This document shows, piece after piece, positions 35,025 to 43,556 of a DNA stretch of 64,000 nucleotides. A program made the translations under genes and the position numbers. Position 1 is the stretch's first letter. Each line of letters begins with the position of its first letter. The DNA is from SHVZ01 sp041906305. GTDB lineage: Bacteria > Pseudomonadota > Alphaproteobacteria > SHVZ01. The notes beneath the pieces are model-generated. The model searched no databases, had not been told where the DNA came from, and saw only the letters and a list, made by a program, of their open reading frames with translations. The DNA lies in NCBI GenBank assembly GCA_041906305.1, contig JAYRJL010000002.1, forward strand, positions 248,001 through 312,000. Direction: 5' to 3'.

Positions 35025-35444
35025 CTAGGCGGAGGTCCGCTTGCAAAAGTAGAAGTGGTTGCGTCCGTTCTCGTAGCGGTATCGCACGTCGTCCATCAGT
35101 TCCTTGACGAAGAAGACCCCGAGGCCGCCGATCGGCCGGTCGTCGAGGTCGGCGGTGACGTCGGGCTCCTTCGCGTCCAGCGGGTTGTACGCCTTCGCAT
35201 CGTCAACCACCTCCGCCTCGACCACGCCGTCGATCACCTCCAGGCGAACGTCGATCGCGTGCTCGTTCTCGTCGTCGTAGCCGTAGGAGACGATGTTGGT
35301 GATGATCTCGTCGAGCGCGAGTTTGAAATTGTAGGAGAGCTTCGGCGGAAGTCCCCGGTCGGAGAAGAACGCATCGACGAGATCCGCGAGCCGATGGATC
35401 TCCGGCAGCTGGTTCTTCAGGCGGATGTCGAGCCGGGGCGCCAT
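35025..35444 (-). CDS. RsbW-type ATP-binding anti-sigma kinase
   Basis: A 139-aa HATPase_c_2 protein. The N-box is ALDEIITNIVSYGY (Glu46, Asn50), and the glycine-rich lid is IGGLGVFFVK (105-114). The G1 box reads VVDDAKAYNP (79-88), with Ala83 in place of the usual Gly and Tyr for Phe, a mild degeneration that may affect nucleotide turnover. ATG 35444 was chosen because the next upstream residues are not conserved-looking. It is cotranscribed with the STAS gene and diverges from an unknown gene at 35576, suggesting a partner-switching pair. Confidence 0.9.
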   Translation of the reverse strand: MAPRLDIRLKNQLPEIHRLADLVDAFFSDRGLPPKLSYNFKLALDEIITNIVSYGYDDENEHAIDVRLEVIDGVVEAEVVDDAKAYNPLDAKEPDVTADLDDRPIGGLGVFFVKELMDDVRYRYENGRNHFYFCKRTSA

Positions 35445-35575
35445 CACGGTTGAAGTCCTATGTGGACGGCGCCATTGTGGGCGTGATCCTTTAGGGCCGC
35501 ACCTTTTGCTCATAACACCATTCGCGCGATGGCGGAAGTCGTGACGCCCGGGCTACGCATCCCGGAGGCCGCGGC

Positions 35576-36736
35576 TTGAGCGACCTGCTGGGCGCCGACG
35601 AAGAAGCTGAGTTTCGCCGAGAGATGCTGAACGCCGCGGCGGTGCTGGGCCGTGCCGCCAACGCGCTCGCCGCCCGCCCCGTCCCCGCCATGGACGTCGA
35701 CGCGATTCATGCGGCGCTCACGCAGATCCCTCTCCTGGCGACGCGGCTCCGGGCGCGGGGCTCCAGCGAAGGCCGGGTACAGGCGAACAAGGTCGTCGAC
35801 GCCGTGGCGCCGCTGATCGCCGATCACCTGTCTCCGGCGCTGGTCAAGCTGGCGCTCGAACGCACGCCCGTCCCCGGCGGGCCGCCCGCCGACGGCGGCA
35901 CGCCCACCGCGATCGACCTCGCCGAGCTCTACCGGGCCATCACCGACTGGCTGATCAAGCGCGATCCCCGCCATCCGGCGATCGCGGTCCTCAGGCGCGG
36001 CTTCATGCCGGCGCTCGATCAGATGAAGAGCTTCGTCGAGACCGCCGAGCGCGACATCGACAGCCCCGACTATCCAGATCTCAACGGCATCGCCAACGCG
36101 CTTCTCCGCCTCGACGTCATGACCTGGGTCCTGGTCACCGCCGGCTTCGCGCGCGAGGCCGGCGAAACCCAGGCGCGCACCCGCCGCCTCGCCCGCTCGG
36201 CGCTCAGGCGGGCCACTTCCCTGATGAACCGCTGCGCCTCGACCTTCGCGCTGGTCGACCGCGTCAACCTTGCCGGCATGATCGCCGAGATCGACGACCT
36301 GGTCCTGATCTTCCAGCGCGTGCGCCAGGGCGAGCACGAGGAGACGCCGCCAGCCGGCGAGACCTTCATCCAGTCGCTGGGAACCCAGGTGATCGCCGAG
36401 TTCTCGTCCGCGATCACCGCGCTCTGCCGCGGCATCATGGACAGCTTCGTCGCCGGCATGGTCACCGCCACCGACAGCCGCGGCAGCGAGGTCGCCGGCA
36501 TGATCCGTGCCCTCGGCAAGCTGCATCAGATCCTGGCCGGCCTGAAGGACGACGCTATCGCGCCGCTGCTCGAGGAGATGACCCGGGAGATCCTGGCCGG
36601 CCTGGCGCGCACCGGCCAGATCGTCGCCGCCGCCGTCGAATGGGCGCGGGCGGAGAAGGACACGCGCCGGCTGGCCGACTTCGAGAGCATCCTCCGCGCC
36701 GTCATCGCGGTCGAGGCGTCGGTCAAGGCGATCTGA
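35576..36736 (+). CDS. Unrecognised helical protein upstream of tssJ-tssA
   Basis: A 386-aa protein beginning MSDLLGADEEAEFRREML, start TTG 35576 preceded by CCGGAGGCCGCGGC (strong ribosome site). It has no signal peptide, no membrane segment and no P-loop. Composition is Ala/Leu/Arg-rich and the whole chain reads as alpha-helical (for example LARSALRRATSLMNR and EEMTREILAGLARTGQ). I cannot assign a family. It sits between the divergent anti-sigma pair and tssJ (119-bp gap), in the same direction as tssJ-tssA, so it may be a cytoplasmic accessory or regulatory factor of the T6SS. That association is by position only. Confidence 0.85.
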   Translation: MSDLLGADEEAEFRREMLNAAAVLGRAANALAARPVPAMDVDAIHAALTQIPLLATRLRARGSSEGRVQANKVVDAVAPLIADHLSPALVKLALERTPVPGGPPADGGTPTAIDLAELYRAITDWLIKRDPRHPAIAVLRRGFMPALDQMKSFVETAERDIDSPDYPDLNGIANALLRLDVMTWVLVTAGFAREAGETQARTRRLARSALRRATSLMNRCASTFALVDRVNLAGMIAEIDDLVLIFQRVRQGEHEETPPAGETFIQSLGTQVIAEFSSAITALCRGIMDSFVAGMVTATDSRGSEVAGMIRALGKLHQILAGLKDDAIAPLLEEMTREILAGLARTGQIVAAAVEWARAEKDTRRLADFESILRAVIAVEASVKAI

Positions 36737-36780
36737 GGCGCGAATCGAGGCTAAAGTCCGCCGCCAAGCCTTTCGACATT

Positions 36781-36804
36781 CTGAGAATATCCAGTATTCT
36801 TCAG
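36781..36804 (+). promoter_or_regulatory. Inverted repeat upstream of tssJ
   Basis: Arms AGAATA and TATTCT around TCCAG, extended outward by CTGA/TCAG with one bulged base, form a 24-bp dyad in the AT-richest part of the 119-bp gap before tssJ. It may be an operator for the tssJ-tssA transcript or a leader hairpin. The binding factor is unknown. Confidence 0.45.
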
Positions 36805-36855
36805 GCGATACTGAAACTCTTCCCGACCCCGCTCGAGGGTGTATATCGCCGCGAC

Positions 36856-37413
36856 ATGACCCAGACTCCATCGCCCCATCCGATGCCGTTCCGGCTCCGC
36901 CCCTCCCGTCTCGGCGCGGTGGCCAGGGTCGCGATCCTGGCAAGCTTGGTCGCGGGCTGCGGCTGGTTCGGCGACAAGGACAAGAAAGATCCGCCGCCGC
37001 CGTCACCGGCCGTCGCTCCGGCGCCCGAGGGGGCGACCGTGCGTGCGACGGTGATTGCCTCCCCGCTGATCAACCCCGATCTCAACCAGCGTCCCTCGCC
37101 CGTGCTGGTGCGCCTGTACCAGCTGACCAACCCCGATGCCTTCGAGGCCAGCGACTTCGCCAGCCTGTTCGAGAAGGACGAAGCGACCCTGGGACCGGCG
37201 ATGCTGGCCAAGCGCGAGCTGATCATCGCGCCCGGCGGAATCCAGGTGATCAACGCCGAGCTCAAGCCGGACGCACTGTTCGTCGGCGCGGTCGTCGGAT
37301 ATCGCAACTTCGAGAAGGCGACATGGAAGGCCCTCTTCCCGATCGCCGGCAAGAAATCGACGCCGATCCGCGTCAATGTCGGCGCGCTGGCGGTGGAGCT
37401 CCTCCCTAACTAG
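36856..37413 (+). CDS. tssJ: Type VI secretion outer-membrane lipoprotein TssJ
   Basis: A 185-aa lipoprotein of the T6SS envelope complex. A basic N-terminus and hydrophobic stretch (AVARVAILASLVAGC) end in a lipobox with Cys35, followed by a Lys/Asp/Pro-rich linker and the TssJ beta-sandwich (LINPDLNQRPSPVLVRLYQL, FEASDFASLFEKDEATLG, GYRNFEKATWKALFPI). It anchors the periplasmic end of TssM to the outer membrane. The start is between ATG 36856 and ATG 36883, neither with a clear ribosome site; the second would give a more usual signal-peptide length. Confidence 0.93.
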   Translation: MTQTPSPHPMPFRLRPSRLGAVARVAILASLVAGCGWFGDKDKKDPPPPSPAVAPAPEGATVRATVIASPLINPDLNQRPSPVLVRLYQLTNPDAFEASDFASLFEKDEATLGPAMLAKRELIIAPGGIQVINAELKPDALFVGAVVGYRNFEKATWKALFPIAGKKSTPIRVNVGALAVELLPN

Positions 37414-37437
37414 ACGCCTCATCTGCGGAGTGGACGG

Positions 37438-38565
37438 ATGGCGAGCCCCCCTGTTCTCGAGATCGATGCCCTGCTGACGCCGATCTCGGAGTCGGCACCG
37501 GCCGGCGAGGATCTGCGTGCCGACGGCGCGCCCGACTCGCCCTACTTCAAGGTCAAGGATGCGCGGACCGCGGCCCGCGCGGCCGAGCGCAACGAAACCG
37601 GCGACCAGACCGGCGTCATGGTCGATGAATGGCGGACGGTGATCGATGTCGCGCCCGAGATCCTTTCCTCGCGCGCAAAGGACCTCGAGATCGCCGCCTG
37701 GCTCGCCGAGGGAATGCTGAGGTCCGACGGCTTCGCCGGCCTCCGGGACTCCTTCACGCTGGCGAAGGGCCTGGTCGAGACCTTCTGGGACAATCTCTAC
37801 CCGATGCCGGACGAGGACGGCGTCACGACGCGCGTGGCGCCGCTGACCGGCCTCAACGGCGAGGGCGGCGACGGCACGCTGATCCTGCCGCTCCGGAAGG
37901 CCCTGCTGCTGTCCGGCACGGAGCGTCCCCTCGCCCTCTGGCATATCGAAAAGGCGCTCGAGGTCTCCAAGGTGACCGACCCCGACCGTCGGGCCCGCAT
38001 GGTGCAGGAAGGTGCGGCGACCATGGAGGAGGTCCAGGCGGCGGTGAACGCGACACCGCCGCAGGCGCTCGCCAACCTGCTCGACGACATCAAGGGTTGC
38101 CAGGAAGCGTTCAAGGCGCTCGACGACGCGCTGACCGCGAAATGCGGCAACGACTCCCCGCCGACCGGAAACATCCGCTCCACGCTCGGCGCGATCGCCG
38201 ACATGGTCGCCTTCGTCGCCAAGGACCGGCTGGCTACGCTCGATGCGTCTTCCGCGTCGGCCGAGGCTGCCCCCGCAGGCGACGGCACACCATCGGCTGC
38301 GGCAGCCGGCGGCGGCAAGTCAGGACCGGCACGCGGACCGGGCGGCTACACGCGTGACGAGGCGTTCAACGAGCTGCTCCGGATCGCGGCGTTCTTCCGC
38401 TCGACCGAACCGCACTCGCCGATCTCCTACACGCTGGAGGAGCTGGTCCGCCGCGGCCGCATGCCGATGCCCGAGCTGCTGGCCGAGCTCATTCCCGATG
38501 CGACGGCGCGCAGCGCCTTCTTCCTCGCCGCCGGCATCAAGCCGCCCGAGCCGCCCGCGGGCTGA
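37438..38565 (+). CDS. tssA: Type VI secretion protein TssA (ImpA)
   Basis: A 375-aa protein with an N-terminal ImpA_N domain: ESAPAGEDLRAD (17-28), EWRTVIDVAPEILSSRAKDLEIAAWLAEG and FWDNLYPMPDEDG. An Ala/Gly-rich linker near 275-300 leads to a short C-terminal helical segment (TRDEAFNELLRIAAFFRSTEPHSPI, TLEELVRRG). TssA binds the baseplate and caps or primes the growing tail tube and sheath. The gene ends 3 bp from the convergent pppA stop. Confidence 0.94.
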   Translation: MASPPVLEIDALLTPISESAPAGEDLRADGAPDSPYFKVKDARTAARAAERNETGDQTGVMVDEWRTVIDVAPEILSSRAKDLEIAAWLAEGMLRSDGFAGLRDSFTLAKGLVETFWDNLYPMPDEDGVTTRVAPLTGLNGEGGDGTLILPLRKALLLSGTERPLALWHIEKALEVSKVTDPDRRARMVQEGAATMEEVQAAVNATPPQALANLLDDIKGCQEAFKALDDALTAKCGNDSPPTGNIRSTLGAIADMVAFVAKDRLATLDASSASAEAAPAGDGTPSAAAAGGGKSGPARGPGGYTRDEAFNELLRIAAFFRSTEPHSPISYTLEELVRRGRMPMPELLAELIPDATARSAFFLAAGIKPPEPPAG

Positions 38566-38568
38566 AGA

Positions 38569-39282
38569 CTAGAGCACCGTCACCACGACGGCGGAGGCAT
38601 TGTCGGGGGCGCCGCCGTCGAGGACCGCCTCGATCACCGTCTCCGCCGCCGCTTCCGGCGCGGTGTCCGCCACGATCCTCTCCAGCGTCACGTCGTCGAG
38701 CACACGGGTGACCCCGTCGCTGCAGAGAAGCATGCCGTCGCCGCGCTGTAGGGAGCCGCGCGTGACCTCGGGCTGGAACATCGTGCCGGCACCGATGGCG
38801 CGGGTCACCATATGGGCTTCCGGATGGCCGGCCGCTTCCGACGCGTCGAGCTCGCCGGCCGCGATCAGGTCGTTCAGGTGACTGTGATCGTGCGTGACCT
38901 GTCGGAGCCGCTTGTCGCGGAGCTGATAGAGCCTGGCATCGCCTGCCCAGAGGCAGGTGAAGTGATCGCGCCAGGCCATCAGCACGACGCAGGTCGCCCC
39001 CGCCGGCGCGCTCTCATTGGGCGCCGGCAACGCATTCAGCTCGTCATGCGCGAGCGACAGGCTCGCCTGCACCGTCACCAGGAAGGATGACGAGGTTGCC
39101 GGCGGCTTGAGGCCGGCGAGCCGGTCGACGATGCGCCGGCTCGCGATGTCGCCGCGATGATGTCCGCCCATGCCGTCGACGACGGCCCAGAGACCGATCT
39201 CCGGCCGGCCGAGCACGGCGTCCTCCTGGATCGTGCGCTTCCAGCCGATATGGCTTGCGACGCTGGAGGCGTAGCGGCGCAT
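38569..39282 (-). CDS. pppA: PP2C-type Ser/Thr phosphatase of the T6SS (PppA)
   Basis: A 237-aa PPM/PP2C phosphatase. Metal-binding motifs are QEDAVLG (19-25), VVDGMGGHHRGD (34-45), WAGDARLY, LLCSDGVTR and DNASAVVV. In T6SS it removes phosphate added by PpkA to the FHA protein and so shuts firing down. It is the last gene of the long minus-strand operon, 6 bp after tagF. It might also act on the STAS protein encoded at 34656 (speculation). Confidence 0.93.
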   Translation of the reverse strand: MRRYASSVASHIGWKRTIQEDAVLGRPEIGLWAVVDGMGGHHRGDIASRRIVDRLAGLKPPATSSSFLVTVQASLSLAHDELNALPAPNESAPAGATCVVLMAWRDHFTCLWAGDARLYQLRDKRLRQVTHDHSHLNDLIAAGELDASEAAGHPEAHMVTRAIGAGTMFQPEVTRGSLQRGDGMLLCSDGVTRVLDDVTLERIVADTAPEAAAETVIEAVLDGGAPDNASAVVVTVL

Positions 39283-39288
39283 GAAGCT

Positions 39289-39975
39289 TCAGAGCGCCAG
39301 CGCCAGGAGCTGGTCGGCCGTCGCCATCCCCGGCACGATCAGAACGTCGCCGCCGTCCTTGAGCGGGCCCGTCCAGAAGAGGCTATGTCGTCCGATCGCG
39401 GCACTCGCGGTCGCGTTCAGCAGATGTGCGGCCAAGTCCTGCGCGCGCGGCTCGCCTGACCAGCGAAGGTGCCAGCCGCCCGCCTTGATCGGCTCGGCCG
39501 CGGCGCTCGCGCCGCGGTGGATCTCGGGAAACGGCGGTGCTTCCGCGAGCGCCTCGGCGAGCATCTCGGCACCGAGACCGGGCGACCACGCGTCGTAGAG
39601 AAGACCTTCGAGGTAGTCGAACCAAGCGCGTCCTGCCGCCGCCGTCGGCGCCACGCGCGCATCCGATGGAAGCGACACGCCGACGATCAGCGGATAGCGG
39701 CGCCCGACGCGGTCCAGGCTCGGGCGCATCAAACCGGCGAATGGCGCCGCGCCGCAGAGCCCCTGGTCCGCGACCCACGCGACCGGGTGAAGGCGGTCGA
39801 ACACCGTGGTCCAATCTTCGCCGGCACCGAGCTTCAGGTGACCGACCAGCTTGTCCGTCCACTGGGTCAACGCCGTTACCAGCGGCCGGTCGAAGCCGCG
39901 CACGACGAAGTCGCCGGCACCAGGCAGCTTTCCGAAGAACCCGATCGTGGTCGAGATCACAGGGTTGGGCGGCAT
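39289..39975 (-). CDS. tagF: T6SS post-translational regulator TagF (ImpM)
   Basis: A 228-aa TagF-domain protein: TTIGFFGKLPGAGDFVVRGF at the N-terminus, RRYPLIVGVSLPSD centrally and SLFWTGPLKDGGDVLIVPGM near the end. In Pseudomonas TagF represses the T6SS independently of the kinase pathway. The ATG at 39975 lies inside the tssM 3' end (19-bp overlap); the longer upstream frame is not protein-like. Here TagF and PppA are separate, whereas some species fuse them. Confidence 0.93.
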   Translation of the reverse strand: MPPNPVISTTIGFFGKLPGAGDFVVRGFDRPLVTALTQWTDKLVGHLKLGAGEDWTTVFDRLHPVAWVADQGLCGAAPFAGLMRPSLDRVGRRYPLIVGVSLPSDARVAPTAAAGRAWFDYLEGLLYDAWSPGLGAEMLAEALAEAPPFPEIHRGASAAAEPIKAGGWHLRWSGEPRAQDLAAHLLNATASAAIGRHSLFWTGPLKDGGDVLIVPGMATADQLLALAL

Positions 39976-42900
39976 CGGAGCGCCCGCATGCGCGAGAGGT
40001 CGAAGGGATTGCCGAGTGACGACGGTGTGAGGCGCACCAGCATGCGCCTGGAGCCGATCGTGAACTCGGCCAGCATCGAGTCCTGCGACGGTGCGAGCTT
40101 CGCCTGGCGGATCAGGCGGAACAGCGCCCAGGGTCCGTCGAATGCCAGGCTCGACGGTTCGTTGGCGATCGCCGGAGAGAAGGCGAGACGCGCGGAGCCA
40201 CCGCCCTCGCCCGGCCATTTGACCGGAGTCGCGCGCGGCGGACCGTGACGGTAGAGAATGCTGGCGCCATCGAGCTCGAACTGGGCCTGGTTGGCGCGCT
40301 GGTCGAGCTCGACCGGCTCGAGCTCGAAGCGGATGCCGGGCTTGGCGGCGCCACCGAACAGGACCTGGCGGATCTGGGCGGCATTCTCGAACAGCGAGAG
40401 CGTGTCGGCCGACAATCCGAGGTCGGCACCGCCGGCCCGCTGCCAGCGCCACGGCGTCACGTCGGTGTCGACGAAGCCTTTCAGCTCCTTGTCGAAGAAT
40501 TCCTGAAGCACCCCCTTCGGCCCGAGGAACTGAGCGAAGTCGTCGAGCGGTGCATCGAGCTGCGAATCCTGGACTAGCGGGAAGCGCTGCTCGAGCGCAC
40601 GGCAGGCCGGCAGCACGCTCGTCGCCCAGATCGTGTTCAAGCGGTTGCGCGCCTCGCCGGCGCCGACGTTCTGGCCACGGCTGACCAGCGTTGAGACCGT
40701 GCGGGCCACCGGACCCGGCATCGTCGCGGTCAGCTGACGTAGCCGAGCGAAAGGCCCCGTCCCGCCCGTCATTCCGCCCTGCAGCGACGAGAGCATCGCG
40801 CGCCCCTGGTCCGGCGACTGCGCGACCTGGTTCACCTGCTTGAACAGCTCGCCGAATTCCTTGATCACGTCGTCGATCGGCGCCACGCCGCCTTCCGGCC
40901 CGCGCACGAAAGCGCGGAGGTCGCGGAAACGGTCATTGATCGGCTGGCCCGGCGGCGGCCCCGCGTCGGTGCCGGTGCCGGGGAAGAGGCGCGCGAGCGC
41001 ATTCGCCTGGTTGAGCCGCTGGGTGAGCGCGGCCGCCGCTCCCGGGGCGACCGCCGCCGCGGCGCCGGGCATCGCGGAGGCGTCGACCGCCGGCTTCGGC
41101 CCCGGTTCCAGCGTCGTCTCGCGCACGACGGCCTCGAGGTAGAGCTTGAACGGGGACGCGGCGCCGGAGAGCGCGTTCAGCACGTCACTCGCCTGAGCGA
41201 TCGAATCCAGCGGCTGGATGGTGACGTCGGCGAGCAGCGCGTCCCAGGCGCGGCCGTAGTCGTCGAGATAGAGCGCGAGGATCGCCCTGGCGAGCTCCGC
41301 CTGGCGCGCAGCCTCGGTGCCGCGCCGGTCTTCCATGACCCAGGCCTCGGCCGCCGCGAGCTTCGCCACGTCCGGCAGCGACGGCAGCACGACCTTGTGG
41401 AACGCATCGTAGGTGTAGAGGCCCGGCACCCCTTCCCAGAGCTGCACGCCCGACTGGCGGCGAAGCGCGCGCGTCGCCGCCGGGCCCGCATGATCGGTGA
41501 CGCGCCAGGGCGCTAGAGCCGCGACTTCCGGAAGCTGCTTCAGCAGCGCATAGCCGCGCTCCGCCATCGAGGTCGCGGAGAGCGCGCGCCGCGCGCTGTC
41601 GACCAATGTCTCGTCCGCGACCACGCCCGGGCGCGGGCCGGCTGCGACCAGGGTCTTCACATGGGTCGCGAAGCTGTCGCGCAACGTCGTATTCGCGGCC
41701 CCCGGATATCGCGCGTTCCAATCGAGCGTCAGCCAGTCGGAGAGGAAGGCCGCGTCGTAGACGCCGCGGCCCGTCGCCATCAGGTAGGCCTTGAGCGCCG
41801 GGAACAGGAAATCGGGGCGCGTCGATCCGGAGCGCACCTGGTCGGCAAGACGCGCGACCACGCCTGGCGCCAGGAGATTGTCGAGCATGCGCGCGTAGAG
41901 CGAGGCCGCCGCCGGCGACACCGCCTCGCCCTGGAAGAGGCCGTAGCCGAGCGTGAACGGCACGCCGTCCTCGGGCGAGGACTGGCTCAGCACGTTGCGC
42001 GCCTGGTCGAGCGCGCCGAGGGCCGAGATCAGCGTTCGGTCCTGCATGATCTGCCCGCGCTGGGCGGAGGACGCGGCAAGGGACGCGGCATCGGACTCCA
42101 TCTCGCCGAGCGCCTGCCGGTTGCCCGCCCAGCTGAAGGCCAGCACCGAGCCCAGCGTCAGCGCGACCACCAGCGATACGGCAGCGGCGGCCCAGGCACG
42201 GAGCCGGCGGCGGTGGACGACGCTCCAGTCGGTGCCGGCGAGCCCGGCCTCCTTCAGGACGACGTCGTTCAGCAGCCCTGAGAGGAAGTAGCTGCGCGTG
42301 CGCTCGGCACCCTGCTGGACCTCCGCATGCCGCTCCATGTCGAGAGCGAAGGTCTGCTGCAGCTGGCCCGCGAGCGCGTCGGCGACCTCGCCGCTCTGGG
42401 TGCCGCTGCTGAAATAGAAGCCACGCAGCAGCGACGGACGCTCAAGACGGTTGCGGCCGAAGGTGCGGCCGAGGATGTCGAGCGCCGTCTCCTTGAGGCT
42501 GGCGAGCTGGAACGGGAATTCGAGGATCAGCGAGCGGGCGCCGGCATCCGGCTCCTGCTGCAGGCGGCGCATCACATGCCGGCGAAGGTCGTTGATCAGC
42601 CCGTCATAGGCAGCGCGGAAGCCCGTCACCGGATCGGCGCCCTTGCCGTCGTCGTAGGGCAGGCTGACGCCGAGCGGCGTCGCGCGCTTGCCCTTGTTGA
42701 GCGTCGAGAAGAACTCGAGAAAGCCCGGGACGAGGTCGCACTTCGTGAAGAGCACGTAGACCGGCAGCCGCGTGCCGAGACGCTCCTGCAGCTCGGTCAG
42801 CCGGAAGCGGATCGACTTGGCGACGGACTGCCGCTCCTCCTCGCCCATCCGGGCGAGCTCGGGCAGCGACAGCATGACGAGCGCGCCGTTGAGCGGCTGG

Positions 42901-43556
42901 CGCGGGCGGTGCTTCTTGAGGATGTCGAGGAGCCCGTACCAGACCCGCTGGTCGACTTCCTTGTGGCTCTCGTGCGTGGTGTAGCGGCCGGCGGTATCGA
43001 TGAACACCGCGCGGTCGGCGATCCACCAGTCGCAATTATGCGTGCCGCCGATGCCGGTGACCGGAAGATGGCCAAGCCGCTCCTGCAGCGGGAACTCGAG
43101 GCCGCTGCGCGACAGCGCCGTGGTCTTGCCCGAGCCCGGCGGTCCGAGCAGCACGTACCACGGCACCTGGTAGAGCCTGGCGCCGAAGCGCGACTGCTTG
43201 AGCAGCTGAAGAGCGTCGCGCAGGCGCTCGCCGATCTGCGTCAACTCCTCGGACGACGCGGCCTCGTTTGCAGCCTTGGCCTCGTCGACGGCGGAGGCCG
43301 TCTCCAGGTCCTCGATCAGCCGGTCGTTGGCGGCACGGCGCGACTGGCCGATGAAGACGTTGGCAAGCGCCCAGACGACGGTCAGGATGATCAGCGCCAC
43401 CAGCCGCGAGGTCTCGCTCTGCAGCAGCTTGACCTCGCCGATGGCGACGAGCGGCACGACGAACCAGATCAGCAGCGCCACGAAGAGCGCGATCAGCGCC
43501 GTGATCACCCACGGGTTGGCGAGGATCGCACCGATGCGCTTGAGCAGCTTCTTCAC
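39957..43556 (-). CDS. tssM: Type VI secretion inner-membrane protein TssM (IcmF)
   Basis: A 1199-aa core membrane-complex protein. Two N-terminal membrane segments (about 17-40 and 52-70) precede a cytoplasmic NTPase-like domain with Walker A GPPGSGKT (138-145) and the text VFIDTAGRYTTHE. A third membrane segment follows around 440 (WAAAAVSLVVALTLGSVLAF), then a large periplasmic domain ending in the beta-rich VasK-type region. It contacts TssL in the inner membrane and TssJ outside. The GTG start at 43556 overlaps the stop of the short paralogue gene (GTGA). Confidence 0.95.
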   Translation of the reverse strand: MKKLLKRIGAILANPWVITALIALFVALLIWFVVPLVAIGEVKLLQSETSRLVALIILTVVWALANVFIGQSRRAANDRLIEDLETASAVDEAKAANEAASSEELTQIGERLRDALQLLKQSRFGARLYQVPWYVLLGPPGSGKTTALSRSGLEFPLQERLGHLPVTGIGGTHNCDWWIADRAVFIDTAGRYTTHESHKEVDQRVWYGLLDILKKHRPRQPLNGALVMLSLPELARMGEEERQSVAKSIRFRLTELQERLGTRLPVYVLFTKCDLVPGFLEFFSTLNKGKRATPLGVSLPYDDGKGADPVTGFRAAYDGLINDLRRHVMRRLQQEPDAGARSLILEFPFQLASLKETALDILGRTFGRNRLERPSLLRGFYFSSGTQSGEVADALAGQLQQTFALDMERHAEVQQGAERTRSYFLSGLLNDVVLKEAGLAGTDWSVVHRRRLRAWAAAAVSLVVALTLGSVLAFSWAGNRQALGEMESDAASLAASSAQRGQIMQDRTLISALGALDQARNVLSQSSPEDGVPFTLGYGLFQGEAVSPAAASLYARMLDNLLAPGVVARLADQVRSGSTRPDFLFPALKAYLMATGRGVYDAAFLSDWLTLDWNARYPGAANTTLRDSFATHVKTLVAAGPRPGVVADETLVDSARRALSATSMAERGYALLKQLPEVAALAPWRVTDHAGPAATRALRRQSGVQLWEGVPGLYTYDAFHKVVLPSLPDVAKLAAAEAWVMEDRRGTEAARQAELARAILALYLDDYGRAWDALLADVTIQPLDSIAQASDVLNALSGAASPFKLYLEAVVRETTLEPGPKPAVDASAMPGAAAAVAPGAAAALTQRLNQANALARLFPGTGTDAGPPPGQPINDRFRDLRAFVRGPEGGVAPIDDVIKEFGELFKQVNQVAQSPDQGRAMLSSLQGGMTGGTGPFARLRQLTATMPGPVARTVSTLVSRGQNVGAGEARNRLNTIWATSVLPACRALEQRFPLVQDSQLDAPLDDFAQFLGPKGVLQEFFDKELKGFVDTDVTPWRWQRAGGADLGLSADTLSLFENAAQIRQVLFGGAAKPGIRFELEPVELDQRANQAQFELDGASILYRHGPPRATPVKWPGEGGGSARLAFSPAIANEPSSLAFDGPWALFRLIRQAKLAPSQDSMLAEFTIGSRRMLVRLTPSSLGNPFDLSRMRALRCRPTL

